Shown here in pieces: positions 52,224-60,386 of a DNA stretch of 60,386 bases. The first letter of the stretch is position 1. The number at the start of each line of letters is the position of its first letter. The DNA is from Iodobacter sp. BJB302. Lineage in GTDB: Bacteria; Pseudomonadota; Gammaproteobacteria; Burkholderiales; Chitinibacteraceae. The notes beneath the pieces are model-generated. The model did not search any database and was not told where the DNA came from. It saw only the letters and a list, made by a program, of their open reading frames with translations. The stretch lies in the NCBI RefSeq assembly GCF_002735645.1, contig NZ_PDZG01000022.1:1-60386 (forward strand), read 5' to 3'. The translations under genes were made by a program, and so were the position numbers.

Positions 52224-54566
52224 CTAGTGTATAAGTTTTGGGCTGGTTTCCTGATGGGCAAAGTTAAACAGCCACATGGATAATTCAGCTGTAGCCATAG
52301 GCTTTGCATAAAGATAGCCCTGAATATAGTCGCCGCCAAGCTGGGCAATGCAGCTGGCTTGCCCGGTTGTTTCTACCCCTTCGCAAATGACTTTCATATT
52401 TAAGCCATGAGCCATTTCGATGACTGCCTTAATCAATGTTTCGCCTCCCTCGCCAATTCTGTTTACAAAAGCACGGTCAACTTTCAATATGCTGATAGGC
52501 AGCGCATGCAGGCGTGCTAAAGAAGAATAGCCGGTACCAAAATCGTCAATATGAAATTTTATTCCTAATTCGCAGCATTTCAGCATGGTTTCGGTTAGCT
52601 CAGATTCATTTTTTGCAAATAAAGATTCGGTGACTTCCAAGTTTAATAAATGGGGAGGGAAATCAGTTTCTAATAAAATGGCGTGCAAATCATCAAAAAA
52701 GTCATTTTCCAGCATTTCCTGAACACTGATATTAACAGAAAGGCGTAAATCCGGATAAACGCCAAATTCCATTTTAGCCACCATGCAGGCTTTTTTTAGT
52801 ACGCCCAAAGTATAGCGTCGGATAAGCCGGGCATTTTCTGCAATAGGAATAAAACGATCCGGGCTGATTAAACCAAGCCTTGGGTGAAACCAGCGCCCTA
52901 ATACTTCCAGTGATTCCAGTTTTTTTCCATCTGTAGATAAAATAGGCTGAAAAGAAATATCAATTAATTCGCCATCTACGCTTGATCTTAAGTCGTTTTC
53001 TAATTTTTCATATTCATCAAGCAGGGATTCCATGGCCTTATCAAAAATAACAGTCCGGTCCCGCCCGGCTTGTTTGGCCTGATACATGGCAATATCTGCC
53101 TGCTTGATAATATCTTCGGGAAGCAATGTCTTACTAATATCATTATTTAAATACACTAGGCCAATACTGGCTGAAACGCGTAATGTTTTATTCGCAAAAT
53201 CTACAGGTAATGAAAGTTGTACACGAATTCGCTCAGTAATTTGCTCCGCAATAGGCATGCTGAGCGGATTTGTCAGCATAATGGCAAATTCATCTCCGCC
53301 CAGCCGTACTGCACAATCACTTTCACGTATGGTTTCTAAAATTCGTTTTGAAAGCACAATAAGCAGCTGATCACCTGCCGGGTGCCCGTGCACATCATTA
53401 ATCATTTTAAAACCATCTAAATCAATTAATAATAAGCACAGTGCCTGCATTGATTTTCTGCGCAATAAACTAAGCGATAACTTTAACTGCTCATTTAGAC
53501 GGCTGCGGTTGCCAAGCGATGTAAGCGGATCATAAAGTGCATCCCTAATTAATTTTTGATGCTGATTTTCTATTTCGTCGAGTAATTCATTGACGGAAAG
53601 GGCAAGAAAATCAATTTCATCAATGCCAGAATGTTGCAGGCGCCCGTCTGATTGTTCACCTAAGCGGATTCTGTGCAGTTTCTGGCTGTAAAAGGTAATC
53701 CGCTTAATAACCAGATGGCCCAGCCCCAGCATAACTAATATCAGTGATATAGCCCATACAGAAATTAAATTAATAAGCAGTAAAATATAAGCAAATTGCC
53801 CTTCTTTATAGAGCGGGCGTACACCATCAATGCTGATTATAAATGGTTGCGCATCTTTGGTTTGCCGTATTGCATGGTATTGCTGATCGCTAAAGCTGAT
53901 GTTTTCTGCCTGAACATTGGGTGGTAAGAGTTTAAATGGTGTCTGGATCAGTTTTTGCATATGCTGCAGCCTGCTGGCATTAATATGCCTGCCCATAATC
54001 GTTATTCCCATTGCCGGGCCACTGCCATTACTTTTTACGATAGGTGAGAATGCTAAAATATAGGCCTGATCATTTAAAAAATATATAGCTGATCTTGAGC
54101 TGGTGATGGCTATTTCTTTTTCAATATTTAGTTTTTTTAAAAGCGCGTCAGTTTCCCTGCTTTTTGAATTAATAATGGATTTTCCTGACTCCTGGCCCAG
54201 GAAATCGCTGAGAATCACTGATAGTGCTATTTCACCATTGGGATGAATTAAAAAGATGAAGTCATTTCCCATATTGCTGATGGCTTCATAGGTGTAATTT
54301 GAAGCAATATATTTTTTATTACCATCTTTCATAAAAGTGCATGTGTCATCCCAGACGGAATAATCGGTTGCAAATTTTTTATGAGAGAGGAGTTGCTCAT
54401 TGATCAGTAAATTAGCAGCATCTAAATCACTTTGGATGCTTCTTTTTTCAAATTGGGTGAATTTTTCAGAGAGTATCTGGTAAGAAAAATACGAGCCAAA
54501 GCTAACGGTCACCAATAGTGTGATACCGAGCAGGCGTAATACTCTGATTCGTAATTTGCTGATCAA
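52224..54566 (-). CDS. CHASE4-type membrane GGDEF/EAL protein
   Basis: 780-residue c-di-GMP turnover protein. An N-terminal helix and a periplasmic CHASE4-like sensor (YSVWDDTCTFMKDGNKKYI) are followed by a second helix near residue 250-275, a GGDEF domain (RLGGDEFAIML, intact) and an EAL domain. The EAL signature is EVLGRW rather than EALLRW, while the downstream DDFGTGYSSL and KVDRAFV motifs are intact, so phosphodiesterase activity is likely. The start codon is TTG with AGGA eight bases upstream; no ATG lies near the N-terminus. Confidence 0.93.
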   Translation of the reverse strand: MISKLRIRVLRLLGITLLVTVSFGSYFSYQILSEKFTQFEKRSIQSDLDAANLLINEQLLSHKKFATDYSVWDDTCTFMKDGNKKYIASNYTYEAISNMGNDFIFLIHPNGEIALSVILSDFLGQESGKSIINSKSRETDALLKKLNIEKEIAITSSRSAIYFLNDQAYILAFSPIVKSNGSGPAMGITIMGRHINASRLQHMQKLIQTPFKLLPPNVQAENISFSDQQYHAIRQTKDAQPFIISIDGVRPLYKEGQFAYILLLINLISVWAISLILVMLGLGHLVIKRITFYSQKLHRIRLGEQSDGRLQHSGIDEIDFLALSVNELLDEIENQHQKLIRDALYDPLTSLGNRSRLNEQLKLSLSLLRRKSMQALCLLLIDLDGFKMINDVHGHPAGDQLLIVLSKRILETIRESDCAVRLGGDEFAIMLTNPLSMPIAEQITERIRVQLSLPVDFANKTLRVSASIGLVYLNNDISKTLLPEDIIKQADIAMYQAKQAGRDRTVIFDKAMESLLDEYEKLENDLRSSVDGELIDISFQPILSTDGKKLESLEVLGRWFHPRLGLISPDRFIPIAENARLIRRYTLGVLKKACMVAKMEFGVYPDLRLSVNISVQEMLENDFFDDLHAILLETDFPPHLLNLEVTESLFAKNESELTETMLKCCELGIKFHIDDFGTGYSSLARLHALPISILKVDRAFVNRIGEGGETLIKAVIEMAHGLNMKVICEGVETTGQASCIAQLGGDYIQGYLYAKPMATAELSMWLFNFAHQETSPKLIH

Positions 54567-54642
54567 GAGATAAATCCTAGTGCAGGGTCTATGTCAGCAT
54601 AGTTCTTGAATGATTATTTTGCTTGGGGGCGCAGTTGTTTTT

Positions 54643-54990
54643 CTAAACGAGAACCTGGCGCGTTTCTTTAAAAAATTGATAAATTTGTTGCTCAATGGCT
54701 TCGTCTATCATCATTTCTGGCCGTTTACCGTGGGGGCAGGCTAGGGCGGGAGTGGTGCCAAATAGTCTGCAAATCAGCGGGCGCTCTACATAGACGGTGC
54801 AGCCTTTCTCGGCAAGGTGGGGGCAGCTCAGGTTTTCCAGCGCATCGGCTTGTTCTGCGGCGCTTTTGCGGGGCAGGCGGGCCATTTCTTCACTGGATGT
54901 GGTGACGGGGCCGCAGCAATCGTGGCAGCCTGGAATGCATTCAAATGAAGGAATTCGCTGGCGGAAAAAACGGATTTTTTGACTATTCAT
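54643..54990 (-). CDS. YkgJ-family cysteine-cluster protein
   Basis: 115-residue protein from ATG 54990 (MNSQKIRFFRQRIPSFECIP). Eight-Cys pattern of the UPF0153/YkgJ family: CIPGCHDCCGP, then CPHLAEKGCTVYVERPLICR and ACPHG, thought to hold a metal or Fe-S cluster. Function unknown. Confidence 0.88.
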   Translation of the reverse strand: MNSQKIRFFRQRIPSFECIPGCHDCCGPVTTSSEEMARLPRKSAAEQADALENLSCPHLAEKGCTVYVERPLICRLFGTTPALACPHGKRPEMMIDEAIEQQIYQFFKETRQVLV

Positions 54991-55217
54991 CGTTTGGCCA
55001 CGGTGCAAAGAAAGGGAGGACGGGCTATTTTATGGCACTTTGCTTTTTTGTATTGAAAAAGTGCGGCCATTAATCTGCTGTGATGATATGTCTGTGGTAT
55101 TTTTTCATGTTATTTACTTGAAATTGATCATAAAGGCATCATATTGCCTTTTAACCTATGCGCTCAGCGCTTTTTAATGATGCCACAGAGTGGCGTCATC
55201 TTTTTTGGAGTTTTGAA

Positions 55218-55496
55218 ATGGTACAAGCGACAGCAAGCCACCTTTTAGTAAGCAGCGAAGCCAAGTGCGAAGAATTAAAACAAGAAATTCTGGCCGGTGC
55301 TGATTTTGCTGCCGTAGCTAAAAAGCACTCCAGCTGCCCTTCATCTGCTCAAGGTGGTGATCTGGGCTCGTTTGGCCCGGGCATGATGGTGCCGGAATTT
55401 GATAAAGTTGTTTTCAGCGCGCCATTGAACGAAGTTCAAGGCCCGGTAAAAACTCAATTCGGTTATCATTTGTTGATAGTAAATAGCCGCAGTTAA
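55218..55496 (+). CDS. ppiC: Parvulin peptidyl-prolyl isomerase PpiC
   Basis: Cytoplasmic single-domain parvulin of 92 residues, nearly the same length as E. coli PpiC. ATG at 55218 (MVQATASHLLVSSEAKCEEL) follows GGAG; the in-frame upstream extension is not family-like. Motifs: HLLV, AKKHSSCPSSAQGGDLGSFG, FGYHLLIV. No signal peptide. Confidence 0.95.
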   Translation: MVQATASHLLVSSEAKCEELKQEILAGADFAAVAKKHSSCPSSAQGGDLGSFGPGMMVPEFDKVVFSAPLNEVQGPVKTQFGYHLLIVNSRS

Positions 55497-55519
55497 TCAG
55501 CAGCTATTAAGCGGGTTAT

Positions 55520-55554
55520 AAAAAAAGCGCATTCCATATTGGAATGCGCTTTTA
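55520..55554. terminator. Terminator between ppiC and the barrel gene
   Basis: AAAAAGCGCATTCC-ATATT-GGAATGCGCTTTT is a perfect symmetric stem placed between converging genes. Confidence 0.93.
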
Positions 55555-55589
55555 TATTTCTAAAAATAAATAAATAAATTAATTTATTT

Positions 55590-56141
55590 TTAGAAGCTGT
55601 AGTTTGTACCAACAGTGTATGTTGATAATTTCAAATCTGCAACGTGTGCATATTGATTGTATTCTGCACGCAAGCTAAGGTTTTTGTTGAATGCATATTG
55701 TGCACCAACACCAAATAGACCTTTGGTTTGAGAGTCTTCTTTAGAGGACGCGTGCTGGACTCCATTTACGTTTAGTTCATTAGTTAGTTTAATGCGCGCA
55801 ATCCCTAGGCGGCCAAATACACTAAATGCATCGGTAAATGGATAAGAAGCCAATACGGATGCTTGCACTGCTTTGGCTTTAATAGATGCATCATAAATGC
55901 CATGGTATTTTCCTTCAGCTTTACCAAAATCACGGTAACCTAATTCTGCAGCTAGATATGGAGAAAACGTATAACCGCCGTTAATACCCCAAGCGGCATT
56001 ATTTTTTTTTGGAGTTAGATTCATTGTTTTTTCAGACATTTTACTGATGCCTACGTCTGCTCCAATATAAAAACCTTCAGCAAATACTGGCGATGCAATT
56101 AGAGTGGATAAAACTAAGGAAGCAAGAGTATTTTGTTTCAT
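55590..56141 (-). CDS. OmpA-like eight-stranded outer-membrane barrel protein
   Basis: 183-residue precursor with a signal peptide (MKQNTLASLVLSTLIASPVFA), then GFYIGADVGISKMS and alternating beta-strands such as AAWGINGGYTFSPYLAAELG and YRDFGKAEGKYH. It ends with a terminal aromatic (TVGTNYSF), the outer-membrane barrel signature recognised by BAM. There is no C-terminal OmpA peptidoglycan domain. Function unknown; porin-like or adhesion roles cannot be told apart. Confidence 0.88.
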   Translation of the reverse strand: MKQNTLASLVLSTLIASPVFAEGFYIGADVGISKMSEKTMNLTPKKNNAAWGINGGYTFSPYLAAELGYRDFGKAEGKYHGIYDASIKAKAVQASVLASYPFTDAFSVFGRLGIARIKLTNELNVNGVQHASSKEDSQTKGLFGVGAQYAFNKNLSLRAEYNQYAHVADLKLSTYTVGTNYSF

Positions 56142-56295
56142 TTTTTTCTACCAATATATATTAAAGAGACAATTCAATATGCAAATGTAATTAATTGCTT
56201 TGAATTTTCATATAAAGAAGTGCAAATAGTAGCATCAACTTTTATGGTTTATGTCGTAAATATTTCCGTGTATTTAAAGTGGCAGGTATTTTTAA

Positions 56296-58355
<2,060 letters not shown>

Positions 58356-59942
58356 ATGGCACTTGATCATGATGAAGACTGGATGCTGGAGGATGATGAG
58401 AATGATGCGTCAGCCTCTGCTGCGCTTGTTCGTCAGCCTTGGAAGCTGCTCATTGTGGATGATGAGCCGGATGTTCATCGCGCTACGATTCTGGCCTTAA
58501 AAAATATCGTTTTTAAAGGGCGAGGTTTAGAAATCCTCCATGCTTATTCCGGGCAGGAAGGGTTTGAGAAGCTAGCGGAGCATCATGATATTGCTTTAGC
58601 GATTTTAGATGTGGTTATGGAAACCGACGACGCAGGCTTACGCCTTGTGCGGCGTATTCGTGATGAATTAGGCAATCAGCTGGTACGTATTGTGTTGCGT
58701 ACCGGGCAGCCGGGGCATGCTCCGGAGCAGCAGGTGGTGCTTGAGTACGATATTAATGATTACAAAACTAAAACCGAGCTGGTCGCGAATAAAATATTTA
58801 CCACGGTTATTGCTTCATTACGCAGTTTTGAGAGCCTGCATGCATTAGAAAAAAGTAGCCAGGGATTAGCCAAAATATTGGAAGGCGCAACCAATCTTTA
58901 TCAATTGCATTCCTTAAAAGAGTTTGCCTCGGGTGTTTTGAAGCAGGTCGGTGCAATTTTAAATTTAGGCGAATACGGCATGCTCTGTGCTCAGTCTAAA
59001 AGTAATCTGCAGAGTTTTGAGGTTTTAGCCGCAACAGGCCCATTTACTACTCTTTTAGATGGCAAGACTCTTGCCGAAGACAGCCGCTTATTAGTAGCCC
59101 TTAATACCGCATTACAAAAAAAATGCAGCCAGTCTGATTATCCTTACGAAGTGCTATATATCGCCGGGCGTAACAGCTACGACTTTGTGGTGCATTTCTT
59201 GCCGCCATGGCCTTTAGAGGCGGTAGACAGAAACCTGCTGGATATATTCTGTGAGCGCATTTCTGCCGCCATGGATAATCTTTATTTGTACCAGCAATTA
59301 CGCCGCTCGCAAGAAGCCACAGTCATGGCCTTGGCTGATTTAGGAGAGTTCCGCGATCAGACGACGGGCGATCATGTCTTACGTGTGCAAAAACTGACCG
59401 ACGCAATTGCGGGCCGGCTCAAAGCTAAAAATGCCTTTCCGGAGCATATGGATAATGCATTTATGGAGATGGTCGGCATGGCCAGTATCTTGCATGATGT
59501 GGGTAAGGTGGGCACGCCGGATCATATTTTGTTTAAGCCGGGCAAACTCACCGCAGAAGAGCGGGAGATTATGAATCAGCACTCACCTATGGGGGCAGCC
59601 ATTTTAGCCAGAACGGTGGCGCTGGTTGAGGGGACAACTTATTTATCGCTGGGAGCCGAAATCGCGGGCGGCCATCATGAGCACTTTGATGGTAATGGCT
59701 ACCCCTTGGGGATTAAGGGCGATGAAATTCCGCTTTCAGCAAGGATTGTGGCCCTGGTGGATGTGTTTGATGCCCTGCTGCATAAGCGCCCCTATAAGGA
59801 ACCATGGACGCTGGATGAAACCATGGCTTATGTCAGAGAGCGCTCTGGCACACAGTTTGATCCGCTGATTGTGGCTGCGCTGGATGAGGTGGTTGCCGAA
59901 GGGCTGCTGCCTTTGGATTTATTGAAAGACCCCGATGCGTAG
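58356..59942 (+). CDS. Response regulator with DUF3369 and HD-GYP phosphodiesterase domain
   Basis: 528-residue protein. The N-terminal receiver domain (about residues 30-150) has LLIVDDEPDVH and phospho-acceptor Asp in ALAILDVVM. A middle region (about 180-330) resembles the GAF-like DUF3369 of RpfG-type proteins. The C-terminal HD-GYP domain has ILHDVGKVGTPD and HHEHFDGNGYPLG, so it should hydrolyse c-di-GMP. No sensor kinase adjoins it. AGGAAAATAATTA precedes the ATG. Confidence 0.94.
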   Translation: MALDHDEDWMLEDDENDASASAALVRQPWKLLIVDDEPDVHRATILALKNIVFKGRGLEILHAYSGQEGFEKLAEHHDIALAILDVVMETDDAGLRLVRRIRDELGNQLVRIVLRTGQPGHAPEQQVVLEYDINDYKTKTELVANKIFTTVIASLRSFESLHALEKSSQGLAKILEGATNLYQLHSLKEFASGVLKQVGAILNLGEYGMLCAQSKSNLQSFEVLAATGPFTTLLDGKTLAEDSRLLVALNTALQKKCSQSDYPYEVLYIAGRNSYDFVVHFLPPWPLEAVDRNLLDIFCERISAAMDNLYLYQQLRRSQEATVMALADLGEFRDQTTGDHVLRVQKLTDAIAGRLKAKNAFPEHMDNAFMEMVGMASILHDVGKVGTPDHILFKPGKLTAEEREIMNQHSPMGAAILARTVALVEGTTYLSLGAEIAGGHHEHFDGNGYPLGIKGDEIPLSARIVALVDVFDALLHKRPYKEPWTLDETMAYVRERSGTQFDPLIVAALDEVVAEGLLPLDLLKDPDA

Positions 59943-59964
59943 CAGGCCTGTTGCCTGATTTTTC
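59943..59964 (+). terminator. Weak terminator after the HD-GYP gene
   Basis: CAGGC-CTGTT-GCCTG followed by ATTTTTC could act as a short intrinsic terminator directly after the stop codon. A second candidate arm, AAAAAAGCCGTTCA at 59975-59988, is cut by the IS element. Confidence 0.4.
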
Positions 59965-59989
59965 TTCAGAATATAAAAAAGCCGTTCAT

Positions 59990-60386
59990 TGAACTGCACC
60001 CCAAAAGTTGGACACCCGTCCATATTTTTGGGGTGTTTTTATGTCCAAGTACTCAACGCAATTCAAGCTCTCTGTCGTTCAGCAATATTTAACTGGCGAA
60101 GCAGGTATCAAAACGATCACCAACCAACACGGCATTGAGCAGGCCATGTTTCGTCGCTGGGTGAGGTCGTTTCGCCAGCATGGCGAATCGGGTTTAGCGC
60201 CCAAATACAGTCATTACAATGCAGCATTCAAGCTCTCCGTGCTCCAGCACATGTGGGATAATCATCTCTCCCAGCAGGAAACGAACGCTTATTTTGATAT
60301 TCGTAGCCCCACTTGCTTGAATCAATGGAGCGCGCAGTATGACACTGGCGGAATGGCTGCCCTTGAACCTGCAACTAAAGGTCGAA
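59990..60386 (+). mobile_element. IS3-family (IS150-like) insertion sequence, left part
   Basis: The left end TGAACTGCACCCCAAAAGTT, then GGACA, is the typical IS150-group terminal sequence, beginning with TG. A transposase orfA starts 51 bases inside. CACCCCAAAA (59997) and TTTTGGGGTG (60026) form a 10-bp inverted repeat followed by T residues, a usual device against read-through transcription into the transposase. The right end lies beyond the window. Confidence 0.88.
60041..60386 (+). CDS. IS150-type transposase OrfA (partial at window end)
   Basis: Open from the ATG at 60041 to the last base (115 codons). The sequence MSKYSTQFKLSVVQQYLTGE is followed by a second related repeat YNAAFKLSVLQHMWDNHLS, the double helix-turn-helix arrangement of InsJ-like OrfA proteins that bind the IS ends. 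In a complete element an overlapping orfB with the DDE domain follows by programmed frameshift; it is not visible here. Confidence 0.9.
   Translation, partial: MSKYSTQFKLSVVQQYLTGEAGIKTITNQHGIEQAMFRRWVRSFRQHGESGLAPKYSHYNAAFKLSVLQHMWDNHLSQQETNAYFDIRSPTCLNQWSAQYDTGGMAALEPATKGR

Overview
The window reads as chromosomal DNA of a betaproteobacterium, probably of the Neisseriales (Iodobacter/Chromobacterium-like). This is an inference from the Neisseria-like 5S rRNA, a class I PHA synthase, an lptD-surA-pdxA-rsmA cluster with divergent amgK-murU, and general protein character. No sequence search was possible.

Layout: (1) 1-163, the 5S rRNA that ends an rRNA operon, with its terminator. (2) 294-12690, a minus-strand cobalamin locus led by a cobalamin riboswitch: btuB, cobU, cbiB, cobD, a leaderless BtuF-like protein, cobO/btuR, cobB, btuF, btuC, btuD, cobQ, with dispersed repeats between genes. 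(3) 13131-29081, a complete 17-gene ethanolamine utilisation (eut) locus in the order eutS-P-Q-T-D-M-N-E-J-G-H-A-B-C-L-K-R, the long gene order known from Escherichia and Salmonella. It encodes five shell proteins (S, M, N, L, K), the B12-dependent ammonia-lyase (B, C), its reactivase (A), the aldehyde, alcohol and phosphotransacetylase enzymes (E, G, D), an adenosyltransferase (T), a permease (H) and the AraC-type activator (R). Between eutG and eutH lie 46-bp tandem repeats that resemble the eutG 3' end, split by a 296-bp MITE-like element. (4) 29119-31260, a second btuB with its own cobalamin riboswitch. (5) 31410-35631, an aspartate/glutamate ABC transporter with two ATPase genes. (6) 36011-43284, rsmA, pdxA, surA and lptD, with divergent amgK-murU. 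(7) 43516-47091, an FtrABCD-type ferrous-iron uptake system. (8) 47211-59942, phaC, tkt, a GNAT acetyltransferase, a GGDEF/EAL protein, a YkgJ-like protein, ppiC, an outer-membrane barrel, argS and a REC/HD-GYP regulator. (9) From 59990, the left end of an IS3-family (IS150-like) element that runs off the window.

The central theme is B12-dependent metabolism. The ethanolamine microcompartment operon is bracketed by two riboswitch-controlled btuB genes and lies beside the genes for corrinoid uptake, amidation, adenosylation and nucleotide-loop assembly. EutT and CobO are two unrelated adenosyltransferase types that could each supply the EutBC cofactor. Genes for corrin-ring synthesis and cobS/cobT/cobC are absent from the window, so whether the cell makes B12 de novo cannot be judged here.

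The second theme is dispersed non-coding repeats: a CACRGAG-heptad element, a ~250-bp multi-hairpin element, a ~58-bp palindromic element with TTGGGTTA/TAACCCAA ends, and the MITE. They fill most of the long intergenic gaps and sit inside operons.
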